A DNA stretch of 64,000 nucleotides from Lysinibacillus xylanilyticus (GCF_001183605.1 NZ_LFXJ01000010.1:947312-1011311); one strand, 5' to 3'; positions 43,872 through 53,973 are shown, numbered from the stretch's first letter. Program-made: numbers and translations. The notes: generated by a model from the sequence alone, not told the origin.

Positions 43872-43905
43872 TGCCCCCACTACATAAGTAGATCGGGGGC
43901 ATTTT
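43872..43905 (+). terminator. Terminator after the TudS-like gene
   Basis: Stem tgccccc / gggggca followed by six T's, with a small inner hairpin (ctac...gtag). Confidence 0.85.
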
Positions 43906-46275
43906 TTAGTCAACGAGCAAAATTCGAGGTGAGGTTTTGGCGATTATTTTCGTTGATAACCAACAACCAAGACAAGCGGCCAAAATACTTAAAAGAGATA
44001 ATCCAATACTAACTGGCCAGTTTATAGCAAGGGGGAGTTCAAGTAAGCCGTATTCTAAAAGAATAATTTTTAAAGCTACGGGTATTACTTTAATACCGAT
44101 AAAAATCCCAAATATAGTCCCTAGTGATGAAAGAAACAGAATTCCTGATGTAATCGACCATCTAATAGTATTTGAGGTCATACCAATAGATTTAAAAATT
44201 CCGTAAGTTCCGCTTTCTTTTCTTACATTTATTCTAGAAACACTATAAATAATGATGAATGTTACAGTGATAAATAAAATTCCGATAACAGATAATGGGA
44301 TTATTAAAACAGCGACCACTACTTTAAAGACATTATCTAATGATGTTTGTTGTGTTTCAGCTGAGACAGAGCTTTTAAAATTATTGTTTAAATCATCAAC
44401 GATTTGATCTGATAATGTCTCATCTACCAAATTGATCATACTTTGTTTTGAAGCAGAATAGGTAGCATTATAAACTTTGATAACATCAGCGGTAATTCTC
44501 GCTGAATTAGACATATTTGCTATCGATTGATAGATACCAGTAACAATCAAATGATGCTTCTTGCCTTCGATATAGACTTCCACAATGTCCCCTAGATTTT
44601 TGTGTAAAGCCTTCGCGACATTAAGGCCAATGGCTATTTCATTTTTATTTACAGGATTACGGCCAGAAATTGTCTCGTATCCAGCAGCATCAAAACTACC
44701 TTCAAGAGTATCGACTTTAATATTTAACGGTTGATTTGGTTCATTAGGGAGAACCCCTGTAAATTGATCTAGCCAAGCGTGATTTTTAATGCGTTCATCT
44801 GAGCGTAAAAATTGTTCAAACTGTTGTTTTGAAAATGTTGCTTCATTAGAAATCGTTACTACAACATGTGATGAATCGTAGCCAAAAGCTGGTGTGTTTT
44901 GCTTGATGGAAATAAAGCTATTAAGCATGACTGCACTAAACACTAAAATAGCAGAAGTAATGGCTGTAAGAACAATAATAAGAATGGAACTTTTCATATT
45001 TTTGGTAATGTTTTTAATGCCAATTTGCAAATTAACAAAATTAGAAAGGCGATTAGAGTTATTTAAACGACGATTCAATTTACTGTTTGCAAATTCTGAC
45101 ATACCGTATTTAATTGCCTGTACTGGTTCAACGTGGCGTGTTTTGTTTGAGTAAATGAACGCAGTAAGGATAACAATGACAAGGATTATGACAGCAAGTA
45201 GCATGGTGATTCTAAAATCTTGAATAATCGTTAAATGTTTTCCGGACTTTAAATAAGATAAAGAGCTTTCTATGATCACTCTGGAAAGGATTGTACTGGC
45301 AATAAGGCCAGGAATAATCGAGACTAAGGATAATAAAGCAAATTGTAAAACATAGGTCGCACTAATTTTTCGAGAAGTAAGTCCGAGAGATTTAATGACA
45401 CCAATCGTTTTATAGTTCGTTAAAATGGCATCTGAAATACTAAAACCAATAATAAACAATGAAATGAATAACATTGCTACACCAAAAGCAATCATGATAA
45501 AGCCGATAATTTTATTAATAATTAAATTAAACGAATAGAGATCCACGTATTCCATTTTTGATTCAAGGTAGGGGCCGTTTAAAAAATTTTCGAATTCTAT
45601 CCAATAGTTTGCACTTTGCTGATAATCATCAAAGCGAAGAGCCATCATATATTGTTCAGACCCTATCATCGTATCAAATTGTTTATGATAGTCAGAGTCA
45701 TTCATCCAAATACGAGCATTATTTGAAAAGGGTCCACCATATGGCAAATCTACAACTATACCAGAAACACTTAATGAAAAAGCTTTTTCGCCGGTGTTAA
45801 ATTCAATAGCATCTCCAAGTGAAATATTCGAAGTAGAAGCCATCGATGTGGGAATCCAAATCGTTCCCTCAGTAGGATAGTCCTGATTTTTACCCTCTGA
45901 AAATAGTAATCGATCAATAGCGAAGGGCGTTTTTGGTGTATTCATCATGAATAAGAGATTTTGCGTTTCTACACCATTCGCTGTGAAGCCAGATAAATTT
46001 CTATAAGGAATGAGATTCGAGGCAGTAACTCCTTGTTGCTCTTGCCACCAATTGTTGACAGTGATTGGATTATGAATATCCTTACCCATCGTTAAAATTT
46101 GATGAGCCCCATTTGAATCATGATGTATTTTTTCAAAAATATTGTTTGTATTCATAATAATTGTTACAGAGGTAGCTAATAAAAGGGTGGATAGCATAAT
46201 TAGGATTGCTAATAGTACATTTTGGATTTTTCTTTTCTTGATATGTGCAAAACAAAGAGTAATAACTGCGTGCAT
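43906..46275 (-). CDS. FtsX/MacB-type ABC transporter permease
   Basis: 789 residues with an N-terminal membrane segment (~17-38), a large external domain (~40-250), three membrane segments at ~255-385, a second segment and external domain (~425-640) and three C-terminal segments: the duplicated FtsX layout. Such permeases export or extract lipids, lipoproteins or antimicrobial peptides. The ATPase gene is three bases upstream in the same operon. Substrate unknown; no regulator is directly adjacent. Confidence 0.88.
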   Translation of the reverse strand: MHAVITLCFAHIKKRKIQNVLLAILIMLSTLLLATSVTIIMNTNNIFEKIHHDSNGAHQILTMGKDIHNPITVNNWWQEQQGVTASNLIPYRNLSGFTANGVETQNLLFMMNTPKTPFAIDRLLFSEGKNQDYPTEGTIWIPTSMASTSNISLGDAIEFNTGEKAFSLSVSGIVVDLPYGGPFSNNARIWMNDSDYHKQFDTMIGSEQYMMALRFDDYQQSANYWIEFENFLNGPYLESKMEYVDLYSFNLIINKIIGFIMIAFGVAMLFISLFIIGFSISDAILTNYKTIGVIKSLGLTSRKISATYVLQFALLSLVSIIPGLIASTILSRVIIESSLSYLKSGKHLTIIQDFRITMLLAVIILVIVILTAFIYSNKTRHVEPVQAIKYGMSEFANSKLNRRLNNSNRLSNFVNLQIGIKNITKNMKSSILIIVLTAITSAILVFSAVMLNSFISIKQNTPAFGYDSSHVVVTISNEATFSKQQFEQFLRSDERIKNHAWLDQFTGVLPNEPNQPLNIKVDTLEGSFDAAGYETISGRNPVNKNEIAIGLNVAKALHKNLGDIVEVYIEGKKHHLIVTGIYQSIANMSNSARITADVIKVYNATYSASKQSMINLVDETLSDQIVDDLNNNFKSSVSAETQQTSLDNVFKVVVAVLIIPLSVIGILFITVTFIIIYSVSRINVRKESGTYGIFKSIGMTSNTIRWSITSGILFLSSLGTIFGIFIGIKVIPVALKIILLEYGLLELPLAINWPVSIGLSLLSILAACLGCWLSTKIIAKTSPRILLVD

Positions 46276-46278
46276 TTT

Positions 46279-47037
46279 TTACTCCTTTCCCGCGACATAA
46301 GAAAAGATAATATGTTCACGCTCTTGTATGCTAGCATCATCGTATTGATCGAAGTTTAAAATGCCTCCAATTTTTCCATCCTGAATGATAATAAGCCGAT
46401 TAGCACGACAGGCAGCTTTTATATCATGTGTAATCATTACTACAGACTGACCCTTTTTGTTTAAATTCGTTAAAATATCTAAGACAGCTACACCTTGATC
46501 GTAATTTAAACTACCCGTTGGTTCATCTGCAAACAGAATCTCTGGGTCATTAACTAATGCTCTAGCAATAGCAGCTCTTTGTTGCTGTCCACCAGAGGTT
46601 TGCGAAGGTAAACGATTTCGTTGTTCTTCAAGTCCCATTTTATTTAATAGCATCTCCGCTTTTTTGATCACATCTTTTTTAGGATATTTTGCAATATATC
46701 CTGGGAGGGTGATGTTTTCTAGCAATGTCATATCCGGGACGAGATTACTACTTTGATAGACATATCCAATTTTTTTAGAGCGAAATGTAGCTAACTGCTG
46801 TTCGGTAAATGTATCTAGCCTTTCCCCATGAAAATAAACTTCACCAGTCGTAATGGAATCAAGACCACTTAAAAGATAAAGCAGTGTCGATTTACCCGAA
46901 CCGGAGTTTCCCATAATGACTGTAAAATCTCCTTTATATATATCGAGATTAATATTTTTTATTGCATGAAATTGCTCACTCCCTGTGGAATATGTCTTAC
47001 ATAGATTTTGGGCACGAATAAGTACTTCTTTATCCAC
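46279..47037 (-). CDS. ABC transporter ATPase (LolD/MacB type)
   Basis: 252 residues. Walker A G-N-S-G-S-G-K-S-T near 44, Q-loop Y-Q-S-S-N near 94, and Walker B I-L-F-A-D-E-P-T-G-S near 166. The signature reads T-S-G-G-Q-Q-Q-R, with threonine where leucine is usual. It powers the large FtsX-type permease encoded three bases downstream. Upstream ~130 bases hold the promoter region shared with the divergent DUF4184 gene. Confidence 0.92.
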   Translation of the reverse strand: MDKEVLIRAQNLCKTYSTGSEQFHAIKNINLDIYKGDFTVIMGNSGSGKSTLLYLLSGLDSITTGEVYFHGERLDTFTEQQLATFRSKKIGYVYQSSNLVPDMTLLENITLPGYIAKYPKKDVIKKAEMLLNKMGLEEQRNRLPSQTSGGQQQRAAIARALVNDPEILFADEPTGSLNYDQGVAVLDILTNLNKKGQSVVMITHDIKAACRANRLIIIQDGKIGGILNFDQYDDASIQEREHIIFSYVAGKE

Positions 47038-47224
47038 GAGAATACCTCCTTCAAATGTATTACTTTTAGTGTAAGGGTGAATTATTATAAGGTCCTTATT
47101 AAATTATTAATAAATTATTACAACAGAAAAATTTGTTGATAATTTCAATAGCTCTTCCTTCTAAGAACCTTTAGAAATGAAAAACGTTGTAATAAAGATG
47201 TTGTTAAAGAGGAGGGCGATTATT

Positions 47225-47986
47225 ATGCCATTAACATTTGCCCATCCAGCGGCAGTAATACCATTCTGTAGAAAAAGTAAATATATTAATTTTTTTGCAA
47301 TGATTTTAGGAAGTATGGCTCCTGACTTTGAATATTTTTTACGAGGCCAACCAATAGGGAAAATAGGGCATACCTTCACAGGTTTTTTTCTATTAAATCT
47401 CCCTTTAGTAGTAATGATCTACTTTATTTATCATCAAATTATTCGTTTGAATGTAGTCCACCATTTACCGAACTATCTACAGGTTACATCTAGCTACAAA
47501 GTGGAGGGAAGTAAAAAATGGAAGACAGTCGTTTTTTGTTACTCAGCGTTATTTGGAATGTTAACTCATGTAGTATGGGATTCTTTTACACATAAACATG
47601 GATTTATGGTAGTGAATTTCTCGATTCTTACCAACACTTTTAATGTGAATGGCTATCAAATACCCGTTTATAAATTTTTGCAACACGGCAGTACACTATT
47701 GGGGATTTCGCTAATTATCGGCTATATGTATTACAGAGCATCACTAAATAAGAATAAAGCTACTCCGAAAATTGGCGCTAAAAAGAAACTCTATTTCTGG
47801 GCTTTATTATTTATTTTAACGCTACTATATGTATGTCTCTGGTGTTTGATTGATAGGGTATCGATTAGTAGCTATGGAATAATGGTTGTCCGTATCATAG
47901 ATTCACTTTTTGGAAGTTTACTAACCATTTCTTTAGTTATAACATATCATCAAAACAAATCAGATTATCGTAATAAAAATGTGTAA
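47225..47986 (+). CDS. DUF4184 family membrane protein
   Basis: 253 residues with about five to six transmembrane segments. The beginning P-L-T-F-A-H-P-A-A-V-I-P and L-G-S-M-A-P-D-F-E-Y, and the later L-T-H-V-V-W-D-S-F-T-H, are the histidine/aspartate-rich signatures of the family, resembling membrane metal-dependent hydrolases such as YdjM/LexA-regulated proteins. Function unknown. The ATG at 47225 is chosen because gaggaggg lies just upstream; the frame extends to 47177. Confidence 0.85.
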   Translation: MPLTFAHPAAVIPFCRKSKYINFFAMILGSMAPDFEYFLRGQPIGKIGHTFTGFFLLNLPLVVMIYFIYHQIIRLNVVHHLPNYLQVTSSYKVEGSKKWKTVVFCYSALFGMLTHVVWDSFTHKHGFMVVNFSILTNTFNVNGYQIPVYKFLQHGSTLLGISLIIGYMYYRASLNKNKATPKIGAKKKLYFWALLFILTLLYVCLWCLIDRVSISSYGIMVVRIIDSLFGSLLTISLVITYHQNKSDYRNKNV

Positions 47987-48069
47987 TAGGTACTTTTTTA
48001 TTCGGCATTGACTGCCATAGAATATCAATTGATGGAGACTAATAATCAATAGGGGACGATGAAGGCTCC

Positions 48070-48106
48070 AAAAATAAGCTTTGGATATAAGGTGATGTCC
48101 AAAGCT
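48070..48106 (-). terminator. Terminator of the DinB-like gene
   Basis: 9-bp stem agctttgga / tccaaagct with T's following on the minus strand. Confidence 0.75.
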
Positions 48107-48117
48107 CGTTCATAAAA

Positions 48118-48603
48118 TTATAATGTTTTCACTTGCTCAATTTTTAATCCGAAAATTTGAGGCGGTTCAATCTTGTTCATTTGTAAATATGAAGATATTT
48201 GCCCACGATGATGGATTTCATGTTCGGGAATCGACATAAGTATTCTCCAAGCACTTACTTCATGACCATGAAGGATTAAAACCTTTTTTGAGAACAAATC
48301 GTTGCCAATTTTCAATAGACCCTCTGTTAATTTAACTTGGCATGACTCTAAATAATTTGAAATATCCTCAAGAGAAGCCCCTTTACTTATATCATGTCCT
48401 GCGTACGTCCACGAGCCGTGTTCAAATATTCCGAGGAACATCAAACGAGATGATGCAATATGTCGCAATAAATCACCAATAGAAAACTTATCTTCAGAAG
48501 GCTTCCAATCTAAAAGTTCATCAGGTATTGCCTTCATATATTGCATCGTTCGTTTATGAACACCATCTAAATATTTTACATATTCCCCTATGTCATGAAT
48601 CAT
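48118..48603 (-). CDS. DinB-family protein
   Basis: 161 residues, four-helix-bundle DinB/YfiT-like fold. Possible metal-binding histidines are in L-L-R-H-I-A-S-S near 44 and in P-E-H-E-I-H-H-R-G-Q near 131. Members include thiol-dependent transferases, such as bacillithiol S-transferases; the reaction here is not determinable. The ATG at 48603 behind ggagag is used. Monocistronic. Confidence 0.87.
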   Translation of the reverse strand: MIHDIGEYVKYLDGVHKRTMQYMKAIPDELLDWKPSEDKFSIGDLLRHIASSRLMFLGIFEHGSWTYAGHDISKGASLEDISNYLESCQVKLTEGLLKIGNDLFSKKVLILHGHEVSAWRILMSIPEHEIHHRGQISSYLQMNKIEPPQIFGLKIEQVKTL

Positions 48604-48678
48604 GTCTTCACTCTCCAATTTTTTTTCTGAAGTTCATTACTTATATTCTTAATTTTTCGGAATTACCCTCTTAGAAAT

Positions 48679-50118
48679 TTAAATAATAGGAAGAGTTAAT
48701 GTAAATGTTGTTCCTACATTTTGCTTGCTTTTAAATGAAATACAACCATTATGGGCTTCCATAATATGCTTACAAATAGACAATCCGAGACCTGCTCCTT
48801 CATTTTTCACAGCAGTCTTACCTGTAGCTTGAATACCTCTGAAATAGCGTTCAAAAATAAAAGGCATATCCTCAGGAAGCATTCCATTACCAGTATCTAT
48901 GACATTAATGTATAGTATTTGGTTTTCAATATTAATAGAAACGGTTATTGAATCTCCTTTAGTAGTATGCTTTAGTGCATTCGTAATAAGGTTTGAAAGT
49001 ACTTGCTCTAGTCGATGCTCATCTACTTGAATAAGGACATTAGGAATATATTCTGGCTCGATAAAATGAATGCCGGTCGTTTGGACATAATGCCGAATTG
49101 GATGCAAAATATTCGTAAAGACATTTTTGCTATATTGCTCTGTTAAGTTAACTGGAATATGTCCAAGCTCCTTCAAAGTGTGAATAAATAAATCATCAAT
49201 TAATCTGGACATTTTTTCAGTATTTGTTTGCATGATTTGGATATACGACATAAGCGAATCCATGTCAGGACATATTCCCTCTGAAATAGCATCTAAATAA
49301 GCTTTTATTGTTGTTAGAGGAGTTCTTACTTCATGCGAAATACTAGAAATAAGCTTTTTTTGATTTTGTTCTTGTTCATCGCGTTGAATAGTAAGGTTTT
49401 TTATTTCCAGGCGCATTTGATCAAACACAGCATATAATTCACCGATTTCATCTGCCTGAGAATATACAGTATCCTGTTCATAATTACCTTTGACAATTTC
49501 TTCGGTATTTTTTTTCAAATGATTTAAGGGGAGTAAAATCTCCTTGTTAGACTTCCGTACAATGTACATGGACAGTCCTATAATGCAAAAACAAAATAAA
49601 CCACATATGAGTAAAAGTATAAAATTGCTAGGACTAGGCTGTTTTATGGGGAAGAGTACATCTCTATCAATAGTAAAAATAGCGTTACCTAGTTGTTCAT
49701 TCGTCCCACTTATTATAGGAAAAGCGATTTTAATGATCTCAGGTTGTTGTTGAGACGTAAATAAATCATAATGTAAATCCTCTTTTAAATTGATAAACTG
49801 TGATAGGTCTGCTTCGATAGAATTAAAAATAACTTTCCCATCTAATTGGACAACTGAAATATCTATTCCTGCGCTATTGCTCATTTCTTGGAGGGAATTG
49901 CGTAAATTTAAATTCTGTTCGAGACTTGTAAAATGATCTTCTATGTACAATAAATGTTCATTTACTTTTAAACGAATTTGATTGATCACATATTCATTTT
50001 GTGGTTCTTCATCGCGATGAAAATTTGTGAAAAATAATGTAAGGATACAAATAAACAACAGTAAAACACAGATTAGTATCGACCTTAACCATTGCTTCAT
50101 CCAAATTTTTAAGTACAT
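48679..50118 (-). CDS. Sensor histidine kinase
   Basis: 479 residues. Membrane segments at ~12-32 and ~162-183 flank an external sensor domain; then HAMP (~185-240), the phosphoacceptor region with S-S-I-S-H-E-V-R-T-P-L near 262, and the ATPase domain with N-A-L-K-H-T near 377, D-T-G-N-G-M and G-A-G-L-G-L-S near 450. It phosphorylates the response regulator encoded nine bases upstream. Last gene of the operon ABC ATPase - permease - regulator - kinase, so it probably controls or senses through that transporter. Confidence 0.93.
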   Translation of the reverse strand: MYLKIWMKQWLRSILICVLLLFICILTLFFTNFHRDEEPQNEYVINQIRLKVNEHLLYIEDHFTSLEQNLNLRNSLQEMSNSAGIDISVVQLDGKVIFNSIEADLSQFINLKEDLHYDLFTSQQQPEIIKIAFPIISGTNEQLGNAIFTIDRDVLFPIKQPSPSNFILLLICGLFCFCIIGLSMYIVRKSNKEILLPLNHLKKNTEEIVKGNYEQDTVYSQADEIGELYAVFDQMRLEIKNLTIQRDEQEQNQKKLISSISHEVRTPLTTIKAYLDAISEGICPDMDSLMSYIQIMQTNTEKMSRLIDDLFIHTLKELGHIPVNLTEQYSKNVFTNILHPIRHYVQTTGIHFIEPEYIPNVLIQVDEHRLEQVLSNLITNALKHTTKGDSITVSINIENQILYINVIDTGNGMLPEDMPFIFERYFRGIQATGKTAVKNEGAGLGLSICKHIMEAHNGCISFKSKQNVGTTFTLTLPII

Positions 50119-50127
50119 TGTGCTCTC

Positions 50128-50838
50128 CTAGGAATAGTTTTGAGTAGTGAATTTATAGCCAACCCCCCAAACAGTTTGAATATATACAGGACAAGATGGA
50201 TCGTTTTCAACTTTTTCGCGTAAACGTCTAATGTAAACGGTTATCGTATTTTCATCCCCATATGTGTCATAGCCCCAAACAGCATCGAGTAATTGATTTT
50301 TAGAGAAAACCTGATTACGATTCTTCATTAGAAAAAATAGGAGATCAAATTCTTTCGCTGATAGAGAAATGTGCTTTTTATTAAGTGAAAAAGTATACTC
50401 ATTTTTATTAATTTCCATATGATCGATTTGAATCATATCCATCTGGCTCACATTGTTCTGCAGCCATCTATCCTGTTTTCGTAAATGTGCATTTATTCTT
50501 GCCACAAGCTCACTTAAAGAAAAGGGCTTCGTCATATAATCATCTGCACCGAATCCCAAGCCAAGAACTTTATCAGTGTCACTGCTACGGGCACTTAAAA
50601 TTAGTATAGCAACATTACTATTTTCACGAATTTGACGACATAATTCGATACCATCGCAATCCGGGAGAGAAAGATCAAGAATAATAAAGTCAGGATAGAT
50701 TTCCTTCATATATTGGATTGCCTCATGACCAGTTTTAACGATATGAGGATCGAAATGGTTGACGCTTAAGTAGTCTTTAATAATATTTGCAATAGCACTT
50801 TCATCTTCAATAATTAACACCTTGGCTTTTTTTACCAT
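50128..50838 (-). CDS. OmpR-family response regulator
   Basis: 236 residues: receiver domain 1-120 (phosphorylation Asp in I-I-L-D-L-S-L near 56, with Asp pair E-D-E near 11 and K-P-F near 105) and winged-helix DNA-binding domain ~135-232 (Y-I-R-R-L-R-E-K near 205). Partner of the adjacent kinase; lies in an operon with an ABC exporter, the arrangement often used for resistance to antimicrobial peptides or cell-wall stress. Confidence 0.94.
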   Translation of the reverse strand: MVKKAKVLIIEDESAIANIIKDYLSVNHFDPHIVKTGHEAIQYMKEIYPDFIILDLSLPDCDGIELCRQIRENSNVAILILSARSSDTDKVLGLGFGADDYMTKPFSLSELVARINAHLRKQDRWLQNNVSQMDMIQIDHMEINKNEYTFSLNKKHISLSAKEFDLLFFLMKNRNQVFSKNQLLDAVWGYDTYGDENTITVYIRRLREKVENDPSCPVYIQTVWGVGYKFTTQNYS

Positions 50839-50861
50839 AAAAACGCTCCTTCTTTAGAAAT

Positions 50862-51569
50862 TTATCTCCTTTTTCGATTCGATAGGAGGAAAAATAACAG
50901 GACGACTAAGGATGAGTAAACGAAAATCCAAACAAATCGCCAATAAAAAATGTTCGGAATTGTAGCTATTGAATCTTCCGAACCCATCATTTCCAATGAA
51001 AGACGGACAGGTGGAAGCAGCCAAATTAGTCCCTTGATCTGAAGAATTGTCTCTTTTAAAGTTGCGATAACAACAGAGACAATTAAGATGCCAAGTATAC
51101 CCCACCAAGTATTTTGCTTGTTTTTGACAAGTTCTCTAGTAAAAATAGCTGAAAGTGCAATAGCTAGTACAGATAAACTAAAATGAGAGAGGAATCCTAG
51201 TAATTGATGTATAAATCTTGGTTTTTCTCCAAAGGCGCCAATTAGGGTTGGATAGATTACTGATATGCAACTTAAGAATAAACCAATTAGTACACAGATC
51301 ATAAAAATTCCTAAATTGTATTGTGTTCGACTTTTTGCATGTAGTGTTGTAATTACTTTTTGCCCTTCATCTTCTGCGTGAAATAGTGTAACCGTAAACC
51401 ATCCCATTAGAAAAAAGAGAATGATAGCTGTAAACGAATAGCTATCTAATATTGGATTCGGTATAAAAGTATAGTTAACAACAAGACATAAAACGAAAAT
51501 TGAAAAAGGTGGAACATATTTATAGGTCCTTAAATAATTGATAAATTGATAGCGCAATAAACTAGTCAT
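50862..51569 (-). CDS. ABC-2-type permease-like membrane protein
   Basis: 235 residues, about six transmembrane segments, ending in a basic tail (S-N-R-K-R-R). Sequence is divergent and no strong signature is visible; identification as the membrane partner rests on topology and on its place 18 bases after the ABC ATPase gene and 23 bases before the response regulator gene. Confidence 0.75.
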   Translation of the reverse strand: MTSLLRYQFINYLRTYKYVPPFSIFVLCLVVNYTFIPNPILDSYSFTAIILFFLMGWFTVTLFHAEDEGQKVITTLHAKSRTQYNLGIFMICVLIGLFLSCISVIYPTLIGAFGEKPRFIHQLLGFLSHFSLSVLAIALSAIFTRELVKNKQNTWWGILGILIVSVVIATLKETILQIKGLIWLLPPVRLSLEMMGSEDSIATIPNIFYWRFVWIFVYSSLVVLLFFLLSNRKRR

Positions 51570-51587
51570 GGCAGCGTCTATTCCTCC

Positions 51588-52466
51588 TTAAAAATGGGTA
51601 TAAAATTGTTCCTCCTTCTGATTGATTGGGGATAATTGTTTAATAGAGGATTTTTTCTGTAGTAGATCCAATAAAACTTGATCTGTATCTTCCGTCTTAA
51701 TAACGGCAATTACCTTATGACAACCATTATTTAAAAGGGATTGTTGTTGAATTTCAAGAAGAGGTAATAGGTTATCTAATAATTTCATGCTTGAAATTTC
51801 AAACATTAATTTATTTTTCGGTAAATCATTGTTATTTAATGAATTAGCTTGCAGGATTTTATTATTGTGAATAACAAGTACTGTATCAACAAGATGTTGC
51901 AGTAATTTTGTTTCGTGACATGTTAAAACGATGCTTAACCCTTTGTCCTTTAAAACAGAGAGAGTTTCTTCTAAATCCCTTTGGGCCTTAGGATCGAGTC
52001 CTGATAATGGTTCATCTAAGATTAGCAGATCTGTGTCTTCAAGCATTGCCTGCATAATCATAACCTTTTGCTTCATACCCTTAGAAAAGTTAACAATCTG
52101 AATGTTCCGAGCTTCCTCTAAATGAAATAATTCAAGTAAATTATTTATTTTTTGCTGTAGTTGTTTTTTTGCCATACCTCGAATACTGCCCATATGATAA
52201 AGATATTCTTCAGGTGTAAATAAAATATGTGAAGGGGTCACTTCTGGCACATAGCCGATTTTTAAAGATTGTCGATGTTTTACAATAGAACCACTGTCAG
52301 CATCGACTAATTCCACAATAATTTTAAGAAGGGTACTCTTACCTGATCCATTCTTTCCTACTAGAGCGATAATTTGATTAGCACAAATAGAAAATGTAGC
52401 GTTCTCTATAATTTTCTTATCTCTATACTGTTTAGAAATGTTCTGTATTTCCATAATCGTATTCAT
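51588..52466 (-). CDS. ABC transporter ATPase (ABC-2 type)
   Basis: 292 residues. Walker A G-K-N-G-S-G-K-S-T near 37, signature F-S-K-G-M-K-Q-K near 134, and Walker B L-L-I-L-D-E-P-L near 155. This branch includes bacitracin and lantibiotic exporters (BcrA/CcmA-like); the C-terminal ~75 residues form an extra regulatory-looking domain. First gene of the operon with permease, response regulator and kinase. Confidence 0.92.
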   Translation of the reverse strand: MNTIMEIQNISKQYRDKKIIENATFSICANQIIALVGKNGSGKSTLLKIIVELVDADSGSIVKHRQSLKIGYVPEVTPSHILFTPEEYLYHMGSIRGMAKKQLQQKINNLLELFHLEEARNIQIVNFSKGMKQKVMIMQAMLEDTDLLILDEPLSGLDPKAQRDLEETLSVLKDKGLSIVLTCHETKLLQHLVDTVLVIHNNKILQANSLNNNDLPKNKLMFEISSMKLLDNLLPLLEIQQQSLLNNGCHKVIAVIKTEDTDQVLLDLLQKKSSIKQLSPINQKEEQFYTHF

Positions 52467-52640
52467 CTTGACACACCTTTATTTTTAGGTTTTTTATTGT
52501 AAGTCATTTAAGTTTCTATAAATTACGATGCAAAACATTTAACCATTAACTGTAAATTTAGTATAGATGAATATTAGTTCCTTTGCTAATAGAAAGTTGG
52601 TGTGATTTTCTATTTTTTTAGGATAACCATCTAAAGTTGT

Positions 52641-52900
52641 AGATGACATTTGTTAAACGCATGTCTTGAGGATAAGTTGATTGGAGTGGAGGCTGGGCGA
52701 CTCCTTGGGGATTAGCAATATAGGAACGAAGGCTAAAACCATCACGTCCTGTGATAACGCCTTCGTGACCAACATCCTGTTGCCCCAAGCGGCTCATCGG
52801 ACGCCCCCAAGAAGCTTTGCTCTGTGCGAAAGCGTAGTGCTAACGTAGCGGCAGCAACAAAGCGCCCAGCCGGAACGGAAATCAACCCCACATTATGGTG
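52641..52900 (+). repeat. MITE-like repeat copy 7 (reference full-length form)
   Basis: Complete forward copy: flank gatgacatttgttaaac, left end gttgattggagtggaggctg, hairpin cgaaggc...gccttcg around atcacgtcctgtgat, block ggctcatcggacgccccc, one module, right end gcgcccagccggaacggaaa, flank cacattatggtg. Left and reversed right end agree at 18 of 24 positions. It fills most of the 52467-52956 gap. Confidence 0.93.
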
Positions 52901-52919
52901 ATGGTCCTAATTTAAAATG

Positions 52920-52954
52920 AAAAGATTCTGCCCAATTTTTGAGCAGAATCTTTT
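52920..52954 (-). terminator. Terminator of the 53-54.7 kb ABC exporter operon
   Basis: 12-bp perfect stem aaaagattctgc / gcagaatctttt with an 11-base loop; T-rich on the minus strand. Confidence 0.85.
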
Positions 52955-52956
52955 GA

Positions 52957-53973
52957 TTATAATGATCGATATTTTTTTAGACTTACAATATTTAATGTAA
53001 TAAATACTAAAGCGAAGCAAGCAAGAACCGTTAAGTCGGCTAGAATTTCACTAAAGGAATATCCCTTATACATTACCCCGTTCAACGCGTCAGCGGCATA
53101 GTATAGTGGCATAATACGACCAATATTTTGCAGCCACTCCACCATATTATCAAGTGGGAAAATACCTGAAAAGAAGATTTGCGGTACAATGACTAGCGGG
53201 ATAAATTGCATCATTTGAAATTCTGAAGCGGCAAAACTTGATAAAAGAGCTCCTAAAGATAATGAAACAAGTGCAACGATAATATTGATTAGTAGCACAA
53301 GCCAGATGGAGCCGACATGTACGATATCAAGGACATAAACCCCGAATAGAACAATAATAGTCGTTTGAATAAATGCAAACAATCCATAACCAATCATATA
53401 ACCAGCAACAATTTCAGAACGTTTAATCGGTGTCGCTAGTAAGCGTTCCAAAGTCCCTGAAGTTCGTTCTTTTAACAACGCTATACCTGTAATTAAAAAT
53501 ACGAAAAAGAACACAAAGAAGCCTGTCAGCATCGGGCTAAAAATATCAAAAATAGCGGTATTTTCATCGCCATATACATAATCAGTCGTCAACTTCATCA
53601 TTGCTGATTGTTCAGGCTGTAAAACCTGAGAAAGCTTCATCTTTAAAGCCTTTGCTGTCGACGGATCATCATTTAATAATGTGAGCTTCAATTGTGTTTC
53701 ATGAAAAGCTAACCAGCCATCATATTTTTCATCTTTTAAACTGGCAATAGAAAAATCATTTTTTTCGATAACATCAAAATCCGCCTCTTCAAGCTTTTCA
53801 ATTATTGATGCAGGACCATTTGATACGACTAGTGTCATTTCAGGTTCGTTACTATTAAAAACAAAATACATTAACGATAGCACAAGAAGGGGGGCAAAAA
53901 ATAATAAGGCGAGTGTACGTTTATCTCGTATCATTTGCTGCATAATTCTTGTAACAATTGCGCCGATTCTCAT
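52957..53973 (-). CDS. ABC-2 type exporter permease
   Basis: 338 residues: one N-terminal membrane segment (~20-40), an external domain (~45-165) and five to six C-terminal segments, the YhgE/Pip-DrrB-like layout with K-E-R-T-S-G-T-L-E-R-L-L-A-T-P near 188, which is the conserved cytoplasmic loop of drug-type ABC-2 permeases. Coupled by a 4-base overlap to its ATPase gene. Substrate unknown. Confidence 0.9.
   Translation of the reverse strand: MRIGAIVTRIMQQMIRDKRTLALLFFAPLLVLSLMYFVFNSNEPEMTLVVSNGPASIIEKLEEADFDVIEKNDFSIASLKDEKYDGWLAFHETQLKLTLLNDDPSTAKALKMKLSQVLQPEQSAMMKLTTDYVYGDENTAIFDIFSPMLTGFFVFFFVFLITGIALLKERTSGTLERLLATPIKRSEIVAGYMIGYGLFAFIQTTIIVLFGVYVLDIVHVGSIWLVLLINIIVALVSLSLGALLSSFAASEFQMMQFIPLVIVPQIFFSGIFPLDNMVEWLQNIGRIMPLYYAADALNGVMYKGYSFSEILADLTVLACFALVFITLNIVSLKKYRSL

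Noticed and set aside
43906..47037. BceAB-type peptide-sensing transporter with the kinase at 48.7 kb
   Set aside because: The permease has the duplicated FtsX layout with two external domains, and the kinase gene is in a different operon with its own ABC transporter.
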